Assembly (NCBI GenBank): GCA_004026145.2
Contig: CP034981.1
Coordinates: 276,471 to 340,470, forward strand
Direction of reading: 5' to 3'
Length of the DNA: 64,000 nt
From: Takifugu bimaculatus
Taxonomy: Eukaryota > Chordata > Actinopteri > Tetraodontiformes > Tetraodontidae
In this document: positions 45,139-56,270 of the stretch, piece after piece
How the letters are laid out: each line of letters starts with the position of its first letter
Numbering within the stretch: the stretch's first letter is position 1
The notes under the pieces: model-generated
Database searches by the model: none
What the model was told of the DNA's origin: nothing
What the model saw: the letters and a program-made list of their open reading frames with translations, nothing else
Program-made: the position numbers and the translations under genes

Positions 45139-46416
45139 AACCTGCTGCACCGGTCACTTTCACACCTAGAGGGCACCGGGAGCACTGTGAGAGTCATGTT
45201 CTTTGACTTCTCCAGTGCCTTCAACACAATCCAGCCATCACTGCTGAGAGGCAAGCTGGAGGGAGCCGGAGTCGATGGTCACCTCGCTGCCTGGACCACC
45301 GACTACCTCACCAACAGACCGCAGTACGTGAGGCTCCGCGACTGTGAGTCCGAGGTGGTAGTCTGCAGCACTGGGGCACCGCAGGGTACAGTTCTCTCTC
45401 CCTTCCTCTTCACTCTCTACACATCGGACTTCAGCCACAACTCGGACAGCTGCCACCTCCAGAAGTTCTCAGATGATACAGCCATCGTTGGACGTATGTC
45501 TGAGGGGAACGAACTGGAGTACCGGGAGGTCATCACCAAGTTTGTCGCCTGGTGTGAACTGAACCATCTGCGCATCAACGCCAGCAAGACAAAGGAGGTG
45601 GTGATCGACTTCAGTAGGAAGGCTCCTCACACTGCACCCGTGAACATCCAGGGTTTGGACATTGAGATCGTGGAGGAGAACAAATACCTGGGTGTTCATC
45701 TCAACAATGGACTGGACTGGACTCATAACACAGACGCCCTGTACAAGAAGGGCCAAAGCCGTCTCCATCTGCTGAGGAGACTGAGGTCCTTTGGAGTGTG
45801 CAGGTCACTGCTTTGGACTTTTTATGACTCCGTGGTGGCATCGGTGATCTTCTACGCTGTGGTCTGCTGGAGCTGTGGAAGCTCAGAGAGGGACAGGAAG
45901 AGACTCAACAAGCTGGTCAGAAGGGCTGGCTCAGTCCTGGACTGCTCTCTGGACTCCATTGAGGAGGTGGGTGAGAGGAGGATGTTAGCCAAGCTGACAT
46001 CCATTATGGACACCCCCTCTCACCCCCTACACGAGACTGTGGGGGCCTTGAGCAGCTCCTTCAGCAGCAGACTGTTACACCCACGGTGTAAAAGGGAACG
46101 TGACCGCAGGTCATTCATCCCAACTGCTGTCAGATTGTTCAACATGCACAACTCTTAATGCAGCACCAATAACCAAGGGTTGGCATATTTTCTCCACACT
46201 ACTTAATCATTCTACCTCCGGAATCTCTTATTTGCACATTCATTTTTCTTCATATAGTCTAATATTCCCTTCTGTATATAATTTCCCCCTCTGTATATGA
46301 TGTATAATCTACATAAGAAAATAGTTTTTTTTTCTTTTAGTGTTGTATATCACTGGCTACTTCTGTAACATGTGATTTTCCCCGATGTGGGATCAATAAA
46401 GTTTTATCTTATCTTA
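45139..46416 (+). mobile_element. 5'-truncated L2-like LINE with open RT end
   Basis: Inserted into the LINE-relic tail (AAAATGTAA before, AAAGAGAACG after). One open frame, 45187-46158, encodes 323 residues. These are FDFSSAFNTIQPSLLRGKL, GAPQGTVLSP, FSDDTAIVG (Ser for Ala in the catalytic box), then the thumb FLLRRLRS-type block and a C-terminal FIPTAVRLFN. The 3' UTR ends GGGATCAATAAAGTTTTATCTT with an ATCTT tail. It lacks the endonuclease, so it cannot move by itself. Confidence 0.85.
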
Positions 46417-46559
46417 AAGAGAACGATTATGACTGAGATTTGATTTGATTGAAAGATCCGAATTATCAGATTCATTTGAAAAAACACAAACATTCATTGT
46501 ATTATTCTGTATTAAAGATTCCATTAAATTCACTTAAAAAAAACGTAAAAAAAAGACGG
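46417..46559. other. Remnant of inter-block sequence between two LINEs
   Basis: Continues the relic-tail flank (AGATTTGATTTGATTGAAAG) to CCATTAAATTCACTTAAAAA, as found next to LINE D3. No gene. Confidence 0.5.
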
Positions 46560-47942
46560 AGGAGGGGGAGGACGGAGGAGGGGAGGAGGGGAGGATGGAG
46601 GAGGGGAGGAGGGGAGGATGGAGGAGGGGAGGATGGAGGAGGGAGGATGGAGGAGGTGAAGATGGAGGAGGGGAGGATGGAGGAGGGGAGGATGGAGGAG
46701 GGAAGGATGGAGGAGGGGAGGAGGACGGAGGGGAGGAGGGAGGGAGGATGGAGGAGGGGAGGAGGAGGAGGTGAGGACGGAGGAGGGGAAGACGGAGGAG
46801 GGGAGGTGGAGGAGGGGAGGAGATGGAAGGAGGGGGAAGATGGAGGAGGGAGGAGGGAGGAGGGGAGGATGGAGGAGGGGGAAGATGGAGAGGGGAAGAT
46901 GGAGGAGGGGAGGATGGAGGTGGGGAGGATGGAGGAGGGAAGGATGGAGGAGGGGAGGATGGAGGAGGTGAGGATGGAGGAGGTGAGGATGGAGGAGGGG
47001 AAGATGGAGGAGGGGAAGATGGAGGAGGGGAGGATGGAGGAGGGGAAGATGGAGGAGGGGAAGATGGAGGAGGGGAGGATGGAGGAGGAGAGGATGGAGG
47101 AGGGGAGGATGGAGGAGGTGAGGATGTAGGAGGTGAGGATGGAGGAGGGGAAGATGGAGGAGGGGAGGATGGAGGAGGGGAAGATGGAGGAGGTGAGGAT
47201 GGAGGAGGTGAGGATGGAGGAGGGGAAGATGGAGGAGGGGAAGATGGAGGAGGTGAGGATGGAGGAGGTGAGGATGGAGGAGGGGAGGATGGAGGAGGAG
47301 AGGATGGAGGAGGTGAGGATGGAGGAGGGGAGGATGGAGGAGGGGAGGACGGAGGAGGTGAGGACGGAGGAGGGGAAGATGGAGGAGGGGAAGACGGAGG
47401 AGGGGAGGACGGAGGAGGGGAGGAGGTGAGGACGGAGGAGGTGAGGACGGAGGAGGGAGAGGACGGAGGAGGAGAGGACGGAGGAGGGGAGGATGGAGGA
47501 TGGTGAGGATGGAGGAGGGGAGGATGGAGGAGGGGGAGGATGGAGGAGGTGAGGATGGAGGAGGAGAGGATGGAGGAGGTGAGGAGATGGAGACGGAGAG
47601 GGGAGGACGGAGGAGGGTGAGGACGGAGGAGGGGAGGACGGAGGAGGGAGGACGGGAGGTGAGGACGGAGGAGGGGAGGACGGAGGAGGTGAGGACGGAG
47701 GAGGGAGGACGGAGGATGGAGGAGGGGAGGACGGAGGAGGGGAGGACGGAGGAGGGGAGGATGGAGGAGGGGAGGACGGAGGATGGAGGAGGGGAGGATG
47801 GAGGAGGGGAGGATGGAGGAGGGGAGGATGGAGGATGGAGGAGGGGAGGATGGAGGAGGGGAGGATGGAGGAGGTGAGGATGGAGGAGGGGAGGATGGAG
47901 GAGGGGAGGATGGAGGAGGGGAGGATGGAGGAGGTGAGGATG
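46554..47942 (+). repeat. 15-bp polypurine minisatellite
   Basis: About 90 units of GGATGGAGGAGGGGA and variants. On the minus strand the unit reads ILTSS/ILPSS in frame with the LINE RT that precedes it (QFYTAIMESILTSS), so it probably grew from that stretch of LINE codons. It is almost pure purine on the + strand. The long ORFs on both strands here are by-products. Confidence 0.9.
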
Positions 47943-48959
47943 GACTCCATGATGGCCGTATAAAACTGCGCCAACATCCTGGGAGGCAGTTTGAGCTTCC
48001 TCAGCTGCCGGAGGAAGAACATCCTTTGCTGGGCCTTCTTGATGAGGGAGCTGATGGTTGGCTCCCACTTAAGGTCCCGGGTGATGGTGGTGCCCAGGAA
48101 GCGGAAGGAGTCCACGATGGTGATGGGGGAGTCCATAAGGGCAAGGGGGGGCAAAGGGGCTGCGACTTTCCTGAAGTCCACAATCATCTCCACTGTCTTC
48201 TGAGCGTTCAGCTGCAGGTTGTTGTGTCCGCACCAGGACACCAGTCGAGCCACCTCCCTCCTGTAGGCAGTCTCGTTGCCGTTGGAGACGAGCCCGATGA
48301 GGGTGGTGTCATCCACAAACCTGATCAGCTTGACAGACTGGTGGCTTGAGGTGCAGCAGTTAGTGTACAGGGAGAAGAGGAGGGGGGAAGGACACAGCCC
48401 TGGGGTGATCCAGTGCTGATGGAGACAGAGTCGGAGACTCTTCCCCAGCCGCACATACTGCCTCCGATCCGTCAGGAAGTGAGTGATCCACCTGCAGAGG
48501 GAGGCAGGCACACTAAGCTGGGACAGCTTGTCCTGTAGCAGAGCGGGGCGGATGGTGTTGAATGCAGAGCTGAAGTCCACGAACAGGATCCTCGCGTAGG
48601 TTCCCGGGGAGTCCAGATGCTGCAGGATGGAGTGAAGGGCCAGGTTGACCGCGTCGTCCACAGATCTGTTGGCTCTGTAGGCGAACTGCAGTGGATCCAG
48701 GAGGGGGGTGGTGATGGACTTGAGGTGTGGCAGGATCAGGCGCTCTGAGGACTTCATGACTACAGAGGTGAGCGCCACAGGTCTGTAGTCGTTAAGCCCG
48801 GTGATCCGTGGCTTCTTGGGGACAGGGACCATGGTTGAGGTTTTGAGGCAGGCTGGCACCTGGCACGACTCCAGGGAGGAGTTGAAGATGTCTGTGAAGA
48901 CAGGAGGCAGCTCCTCTGCCCAGTGCCTCAGGGTGGAGGGAGACACGCCGTCCGGGCCA

Positions 48960-49735
48960 GGGGCGAGGAGGGGGGGGGGGACTGGTGGTAAGTGATGGGG
49001 GGGGGGATTGATGGTGAGTGGAGGGGGGGGAGGAGGAGGGGACGGTGGTGAGTGATGGGGGGGGCTGATGGTGAGTGGAGGGGGGGGAGGAGGAGGGACT
49101 GGTGGTGAGTGATGGGGGGGGTGATGGTGATGTGGAGGGGGGGGAGGAGGAGGGACTGGTGGTGAGTGATGGGGGGGGCTATGGTGAGTGGAGGGGGGGG
49201 GAGGAGGAGGGGACTGGTGGTGAGTGATGGGGGGGCTGATGGTGAGTGGAGGGGGGGAGGAGGGGGGGACTGGTGGTAAGTGATGGGGGGGGGGGACTGA
49301 TGGTGAGTGGAGGGGGGGGGACCTGGTGGTGAGTGATGGGGGGGCTGGTGGTGAGTGATGGGGGGGGACTGATGGTGAGTGATGGGGGGGGAGGAGGGGG
49401 GACTGGTGGTGAAGTGATGGGGGGGACTGATGGTGAGTGATGGGGGGGGAGGAGGGGGGGGACTGGTGGTGAGTGATGGGGGGGACTGATGGTGAGTGAT
49501 GGGGGGGACTGATGGTGAGTGATGGGGGGGGAGGAGGGGGGGACTGGTGGTGATGATGGGGGGGACTGATGGTGAGTGATGGGGGAGGAGGGGGGGAGGA
49601 GGGGGGGGACTGATGGTGAGTGATGGGGGGGACTGATGGTGAGTGATGGGGGGGGAACTGGTGGTAAGTGATGGGGGGGGGGGACTGATGGTGAGTGATG
49701 GTGAGTGGAGGGGGGGAGGAGGGGGAGGAGGAGGG
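48960..49735 (+). repeat. G-rich minisatellite of about 21-24 bp units
   Basis: Units of ACTGATGGTGAGTGATGGGGGGG with AGGAGG inserts, in the LINE linker between endonuclease and RT. Runs of 7-9 G recur every 20-30 bases. On the minus strand it reads HHSPSVPPIT-type words. Confidence 0.88.
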
Positions 49736-50755
49736 GGCTGCCTTTGATGGAGTGAGGTCCATGGGGGCAGTGGCACTGGGGGGGGGGGGGGGTGTTGGGC
49801 ATAGTGGAGGGACAGGCTCTGCCAGGGCTTCCTCGTCCTGACCCTCTGGAGCCTGAGGCCTGTAGTCGGTGATCGGCCTCAGGCCTCCACACAGAAGCAG
49901 AGTCGTTAGCAGTAAACTGCTGCTGAAGTTTCTCCGAATACACAGATTTAGCTCTCCTCAGTTCCCTGCTAAACCGGTATTTGGCCTCTCTGGAGCAGTC
50001 TCTGTCTCCACTTTTCAGCGCTGCTTCCTTTTCTTTCCTGATCTGTCTGAGTCTCGGAGTGAACCAGGGCTTGTCATTGGAGTAACTCACCCTAGTGCGC
50101 GTTGGTAGAATGCGCTCCTCACAAAAGTGGATATATGAGGTCCCAGTGTCCGTGTACTCATCCAGATCATGTGTGGCCCCTTTAAACATGTCCCAGTCAG
50201 TTGTATCCAGGCACGTGCGCAGCTCCTCCACAGCCTCACTGGTCCATCTCTTCGTGGTGCTCACGGATGGCTTTGTTAGTTTAAGTTTCTGTCTGTATGT
50301 GGGGATCAGGTGGACCATCACGTGATCAGACAGTCCTAGTGCAGCACGGGGGACGGCCCGATACGCGTCCTTCACTGTGGTGTAGCAGTGATCCAGCCTG
50401 TTGCCCTGGTGGGGCATTTGATAAACTGTTTGTACCTGGGGAGCTCGTAACTCAGGTTGCTCTGATTAAAGTCACCAAGCACGATAACCAGAGCGTCGGG
50501 ATAGGTCCGCTCCACTTGTTGAATACAGTCCGCGAGCGTGCGCTGAGCTTCGCGCACGTCCGCGTCTGGCGCGATGTAAACAGAGGCCAGAATGAATGAA
50601 GCGAACTCACGCGGAGAATAGAAGGGTCTGCAGTTGATGAAGAGGTGTTCCACAGCAGGAGAACAGTGCTGGGAGATCACGGTCACATCAGTGCACCAGT
50701 CGCTGTTGATGGAGAAGCAGACTCCACCGCCTGCTCTCTCCCCAGAGAGCGCCAG

Positions 50756-51025
50756 GAACAGCTGGAATCCCCCGAGGAGGAGCAGCTGGAATCCCCCGAG
50801 GAGGAGCAGCTGGAACCCCCCGAGGAGGAGCAGCTGGAATCCCCCGAGGAGGAGCAGCTGGAATCCCCCGAGGAGGAACAGCTGGAATCCCCCGAGGAGG
50901 AGCAGCTGGAACCCCCCGAGGAGGAGCAGCTGGAATCCCCCGAGGAGGAACAGCTGGAATCCCCCGAGGAGGAGCAGCTGGAATCCCCCGAGGAGGAGCA
51001 GCTGGAACCCCCCGAGGAGGAGCGC
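50756..51025 (+). repeat. 24-bp minisatellite in LINE endonuclease
   Basis: About 11 units of CTGGAATCCCCCGAGGAGG plus AGCAG. On the minus strand each unit reads LLLGGFQL, in frame with the endonuclease on both sides (ETPDSA before, GERAGGGVCF after), so the domain is interrupted but still open. Confidence 0.92.
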
Positions 51026-51542
51026 GCTGTCCGGTGTCTCTTTCCTGAACCAGGTTTCAGTGAAGCAGAGAACACACGAGGTGGAGAAATCTTTGATCCG
51101 CATCAGCAACTTCAGCGCGTCCATTTTGTTACAAAGTGAGTTGGCGTTGGACAGAAAGATCCCAGGCAGCGCCGTGCGCGAGCCTCTCCTGCGTAGTCTC
51201 GCCAGGGCACCGGCCCGTCTTCCTCTCCTCCGCCGTCTCACCTTTTGGGCCAAAAAGTAAACCAGGTCGGCTGCAGGAGCCAGAAAAACTGGAAGTAAGT
51301 CCAAGGGGGTGAGAGTCCTGATGTTTAGTAGCTCTTCACGGGTGTAAGAGCAGGCAGACACACAATTAACAAACAAAAACAGACAAACAAGAACGCAGCA
51401 AGACACCAAGGCGACCGCTCTGGGCGCCATCTTGGAATGGAATCACAGACATATAAAATCTCTCCTGTTGAGATGGAAAAACTCCCAAAACTTGGAGAGT
51501 CTGCTACAAGAAGCTGCTGCCAGTGTGCTGACCTGCAGCAAC

Positions 51543-51653
51543 TCTCAGATCACGGCCAAAGTTCTCCTCCAACGAGTCCAGAGACCGAGTGGATCTGCAG
51601 GTGTCCTCTGCTGCAGTTCCAGATTCTGCTGTGTACGACTGTGCTGTGAGGCC
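51543..51653 (+). pseudogene. psiVB13, FR3-only remnant
   Basis: Same deletion form as psiVB3, with TCTCAGATC where others have TCTAAGATC. Only about 110 bp of psiVB upstream sequence remain before LINE DNA. Heptamer CAGAGTG at 51654. Confidence 0.8.
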
Positions 51654-51869
51654 CAGAGTGACAGGAAACCCACAACCTGTCTACAACAACACAGCACCCA
51701 GCTCCTGGAAGCCTTCGTCACACTAGAGGGCCACATGACCCAGGAGGAGGTGTGCTCCTCTGTGTCTAACCATGCTGAGAGCAGAAAGAGCTGCCAGAAG
51801 AGAACAAGGCCACCACCGAATGTTGAACATCAGACAGTTTCTCCTGCTGCTTTGGAGCTTCTTGCAGAG

Positions 51870-52311
51870 ATGGAACCTTGGCTGTGGATTCTTCTGGCTG
51901 CTCTTTGCTTTGGTAGGTGTTTTGTCCAGATTGCTCCGTATATCGGTGGCTCTTCCAACATACCGTCAGACGGACATCATGTCTTCTGTGTTTTCCAGAA
52001 ACAACATGGGGGCAGAAAATTTCCCCTGTTCCAGGGATGAAAAATGGAATCAGCAGCAGAGAAGGAGAAGATGTAACGCTCAGATGTAACTATGAGACTT
52101 CAGATTCTTATGTTTATCTGTACTGGTACAAACACCAGTCTGACTATGAGGCACCCCAGTTTATTCTCTGGAAAGGAGCAAGAAGCTACACAGGCCGGGA
52201 AAACATCCCTGATAAGAGATACAGATGCAACACAGGGCAACGAGAAAGTGAACTGACCATTACAGATGTGACGCTGGCAGACTCGGCTGTGTACTACTGC
52301 GCTCTGAGGCC
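51870..52311 (+). CDS. TRAV: VC4, TCR alpha/delta V segment
   Basis: Leader 51870-51912, V exon 51999-52311, intact. CDR1 region ETSDSYVYLYW, CDR2 region ARSYTGRENIPDKR, and RESELTITD where others have QESEL. Ends YYCALRP. Closes block 4. It sits about 440 bp from the large LINE. Confidence 0.87.
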
Positions 52312-52350
52312 CACGGAGACACAAAGAGACGAAGACGCTGTACAAAAACC
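52312..52350 (+). promoter_or_regulatory. RSS of VC4
   Basis: CACGGAG, 23-bp spacer, ACAAAAACC. Confidence 0.85.
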
Positions 52351-52751
52351 TGACAAGAGCTATCTGACCGATCACAGACAAGTTCACTGTTCCTTATCAG
52401 ACACTGGTTACAGGTGCTGATCACATGATCAGCCAACAATTCCACATCAGCGAGCAGCCACCTGAACCGTGCTTCAGACCCCACAATCCACCACCACCAC
52501 GCTGGTTTGGTGGGACCTGAACCCTCACGCAGGTTCCGCTCACATTTTAGACATCTGAAAGCACTAAAGGACCATAAATAAAATTCTTTCAGTTTGATCC
52601 AAAAATATTTCAGTCTTTGATGCCGTTATAAAGCTGCTTCACATTTGTCAACTTTCAGCTGTGTGTTTTCAGATGGATTTTGGATCTACAAGGAAAATGG
52701 TGGTTTGGGTGTGAATCTTGAGAGTGTGAAACTCTCCAGGGCAGTTTGTGT
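52351..52751 (+). repeat. VC downstream module
   Basis: Counterpart of 12015-12412, cut by LINE D at about 52752. No gene seen. Confidence 0.6.
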
Positions 52752-54104
52752 TTTCATTTCGTTTTCTGCCACTTATCCGGATCCGGATCGCGGGGGCAGC
52801 AGCTTCAGGAGGGTGCCCAGACAGCCCTCTCCCCGGCCACTTCCATCAGCTCCTCTGGGGGAACCCCCAACCGCTCCCAAGCCAGGTGAGAGATGTAATC
52901 TCTCCACTGAGTCCTGTGCCGGCCACGAGGCCGCCTCCCAGTGGGACATGTCCAGAACACCTCTAAAGGGAGGCGTCCGGAAGGCATCCTAGCCAGATGC
53001 CCGAGCTGACCCCAACTGACTCCTCTCGATGTGGAGGAGCAGCGGTTCTACTCCGAGCCCCTCCCGGATGTCCGAGCTTCTCACCCTATCTCTAAGGCTG
53101 AGCCCGGCCTCCCTGGGGAGGAAACTCATTTCAGCCGCTTGTATCCGCAATCTCGTTCTTTCAGTCATAACCCAGCGTTGATGGCCATAGGTGAGGACTG
53201 GGACGTAGATCGACCGGTAAATCGAGAGTTTTGCCTTCCGGCTCAGCTCCTTCTTCACCATGACAGATCGGTTAAGCGCCCAGCGTCCGTCCTAGATCCT
53301 CCAAAAAGGGGCGGGTACTCTGAACTATTGTTTGGTGCATACGCACAAACAACTGTCAGAACCCGTTCCCCGACCCGAAGGCGCAGGGAAGCAACCCTTT
53401 CGCTCGACCGCGAGAACCCCAACGTCGAACTAGAGAGTCTGGGGGCAAGGAAAAAGTCCACCCCCGCTCTCCATCTCTCACCCTGAGCAACTCAAGCATA
53501 GAAAAGTGTCCAACCCCCCTCAAGGACTTGGGTTCCTGAGTCGACGCTATGTGTGGAGGTGAGACCGTCCATATCTAGTCGGTAGCGCTCAACCTCCCCC
53601 ACAAGCTCCAGCTCTTTCCACGCCAGAGGGGTGACGTTCCATGTTCCAAAAGCCAATTTCCATCACCGAGGATCAGACCGCCAAGGCCTCCGCCTTGGTC
53701 CTGCCGCCCAGTCCACACTGCCACCGGACCCTTCATGCTCATCCTGCGGTTGGTGGGTCCACTGGAGACAGGAGTATCCACGTAGCTGGTTCGGGCTGGG
53801 CCCAGCCGGGCCCCATGGACGTAGGCCCAGCCACCAAGCGCTCGCCATCGAGCCCCAGCCCCAGGCCTGGCTCCAGGGTGGGGCCCCGGTAACCCTCCGG
53901 GCCGGGTACGCTGCTTCCCTTTTGGATGTACCATGATGGGTCTTATGAACCATTTTTGTCTGACCCTTCACCTAGGACCAATCTGCCTTGGGAGACCCTA
54001 CCAGGGGCAAACTGCCCCGGACAGCATAGCTCCCAGGCTCATTCGGGTATGCAAACTCCTCCACCACGATAAGGTGATGGTTCACAGAGGAGTCCTTTAA
54101 ATTC
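52752..54104 (-). mobile_element. Internally deleted LINE, copy D4
   Basis: Same short junction as D3 (near 53278) but the outer position of D1. The 5' part shows EFAYPNEPGSYAVRGSLPLV on the minus strand. Confidence 0.75.
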
Positions 54105-54171
54105 ACTTTTTTTTTTAAAAATGTAAAGAAAAAATAATCAATCACCTTCTGCTCATTCCTTTTAGTTATTG

Positions 54172-54488
54172 AACCTGTACACCTGCAGGACTCTTTGACC
54201 TCCGAGACCTGAAGACCTCCAGGACTTGTAGAACTCCAGGACCTGTACTCCTCCAGGATCCGTAGGCCTCCAGGACCCGTAGACTTCCAGGACTTGTACT
54301 CCTCCAGGACCTGTACTCCTCCAGGACCCTTAGGCCTCCAGGATATGTAGACCTCCAGGACTTGTACTCCTCCAGGACCTGTACTCCTCCAGGACCTAGA
54401 GGCCTCCAGGACCTGTGGACCTCCAGGACCTGTAGACATCCAGGACCGGTACTCCTCCAAGACACGTAGGCCTCCAGGACCTGTAGAC
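54172..54488 (+). repeat. 17-bp minisatellite, copy 5
   Basis: About 18 units. Confidence 0.9.
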
Positions 54489-55526
54489 CACGGTTTCCCT
54501 AACCCCCAGGGAGAGGGATCCCTCATCTGGTGCTTCATGTTCTACTCACGTGTAAACAGGTGTTGGTTAGGAACCTCTGGACGATGGTACCTACAGTCAG
54601 TGAATAACTGGGAGTGACTCAACAGCCACTCTTCTGATTGTTGCACGTTAAGGCTGCACACGTGCACTCCAGAAACAGTCCTCTGGTCATATTTATCTCA
54701 GGTTTGTTCTAAGAATTATTCTATTTCTTAATCCATGCAAAGCACCCAAAAGCCCAAGACAGAGTTCTTGTGTGTGCAAACTTACCTGGCAATGAAGTTG
54801 GTTCTGGTTGTGATTCTGGTTCAATGGCAGCACATGAGCAAGGCTAAAGGCTGAAGCTCAGGCGTGCAGCAGATGTGCCGTGTCCATAAGTGAAGCTTCC
54901 TTCATTCACATGTTGGCCGAGGCCCTCCTGCCTTCTCACCCTCAGAACATCTCTGTCCTGAAGCTTGGCAAGGACACACTGTGGTGCAGGCAGTCCGAGG
55001 GCAGCCACGCGTCTTCAAAACACACCACACTGGTCACTGTTGCTGCCGTTGGGGCCTCCAGGCCTCCTGTTGATGATCTGTGGGACAGGTTTCTTCCATC
55101 TACTCCCCCTTGCTCCACTTGTAGTCCTCAATGCTCTGGTTCTACAGCTGTGCTTCTTCCTGCTGAGCTCCTCTGTTCTGAAGAGCGCCACCAGCTGCTT
55201 CCTCACAGGCACCAGAGCTGTGAGATGCAAACAGACCTTCTGAATCAGATCAGGAAAGGGATTTCATCTGTGTTTGGTTGTGACGTTTTGATGCTCCTGT
55301 GCTGGTAACTCTCAGGTAGTCCTTGTTTTTACAGTCGAGGTCTCCATCTAGAGACAGTAGAAATAATGAGTGAGTTGGAGGATGTGAAGCTGTCAGTAGA
55401 AGCTTGTGATGGAGCTCAGTTCCTCTGGTCAGGCTCCTCCTTCTCAAACCCGTCTGAGGTCTGAAGAAGACTACACGGAGACATCACAGAGCTCTTCATT
55501 GTGGCTGGAGCTCACCGTTCCTCAAC
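54489..55526 (+). other. VM5 upstream region with extra 0.7 kb module
   Basis: Counterpart of 14256-15294, including the unexplained 142-codon frame from 54880. The last ~350 bp are the VM 5' region with TTGTGACGTTTTGATG near 55278. Confidence 0.45.
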
Positions 55527-55964
55527 ATGACTCCTCTGTTCGTCTCACTGTGGATGGCAACTCTGTGGGCTGGTATGAACACAACTCTGTCTGTCCCACC
55601 AGAGGGATGTGAGTACGATTCCCCGAGAGCACCTTCATGCTGTCTGTTTTCCAGAGTGCAGAACCCAAAAAGACACTGTGCTGCAACCAAAAGCAGAGGA
55701 GATGGCAGCAGAAGACCAGACAGTCACACTGGACTGTCACTACACCAGCACAGCCACAGACGTCAACATCTTCTGGTACAAACAGGATGGGACCAGCAGA
55801 CCCCAGTTCATCCTGAGCAGGTTCACCATCGGTAAGGGGAAAACAGAAGATGAGTTTAAGGAGAGATTTTCCTCCACACTGAACCCCACCATGAAATCAG
55901 CTCCTCTGAAGATCCAGGAGCTTCAGCTGTCAGACTCTGCAGTGTACTACTGTGCTCTGAGGCC
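55527..55964 (+). CDS. TRAV: VM5, TCR alpha/delta V segment
   Basis: Leader 55527-55572, V exon 55655-55964, intact. CDR1 region YTSTATDVNIFW as VM4; CDR2 region SRFTIGKGK, close to VA5's SKFTIGKGK. First gene of block 5. Confidence 0.88.
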
Positions 55965-56002
55965 CACAGTGACAGGAAGCAGCAGAAGTGCGCACTAAAA
56001 CC
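55965..56002 (+). promoter_or_regulatory. RSS of VM5
   Basis: CACAGTG, 22-bp spacer, ACTAAAACC. Confidence 0.9.
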
Positions 56003-56030
56003 TCCACAGTCAGGCCACACTGAGCAGCGG

Positions 56031-56044
56031 CCGCTAGAGGGCGA
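56031..56044 (+). promoter_or_regulatory. CTCF-like motif after VM5
   Basis: CCGCTAGAGGGCGA. Confidence 0.45.
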
Positions 56045-56270
56045 CACACAGCGTCTCTTCCTGTCAGGAGATGTGATGACAAAGTTTTCTTCATCTTGAG
56101 AACTGATGAGAGACTCTTTTACACTAGAGGGCCACATGACCCAGGAGGAGGTGTGCTCCTCTGTGTCTAACCATGCTGAGAGCAGAAAGAGCTGCCAGAA
56201 GAGAACAAGGCCACCACCGAATGTTGAACATCAGACAGTTTCTCCTGCTGCTTTGGAGCTTCTTGCAGAG

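Larger units (their letters stand above)
46560..51432 (-). mobile_element. Near-complete L2-like LINE carrying three minisatellites
   Basis: Read on the minus strand from 51432. The start is MAPRAVALVSCCVLVCLFLF, a hydrophobic 5' part. An apurinic-type endonuclease follows with SNANSLCNKMDAL, CFTETWF and VLGDFNQSNL, then a frameshift near 50405. The linker has NRLDHCYTTVKDAYRAV and SYSNDKPWFTPRLRQIRKEK. The RT has LNDYRPVALTSVVMKSSERL, FAYRANRSVDDAV, LFVDFSSAFNTI and FVDDTTLIG. Around 48400 the GSPQGC box lies in another frame between two compensating indels. The RT thumb runs into the 15-bp minisatellite, and no 3' end is found. Not active as it stands. Confidence 0.82.

Noticed and set aside
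46449..47877. Plus-strand ORFs of repeated EDGGG or MEEGR words
   Set aside because: Translation of the 15-bp repeat; any frame without a stop in the unit stays open.
46502..49762. A minus-strand ORF of 1086 codons as a novel proline/serine-rich protein
   Set aside because: It is a LINE RT in the middle with minisatellite translation on both sides.
46554..51025. CRISPR array
   Set aside because: Units are contiguous without unique spacers, in a vertebrate locus.
50634..51260. Plus-strand ORFs with QLESPEEE or SSWNPPRR repeats
   Set aside because: Opposite-strand reading of the LINE endonuclease and its 24-bp minisatellite.
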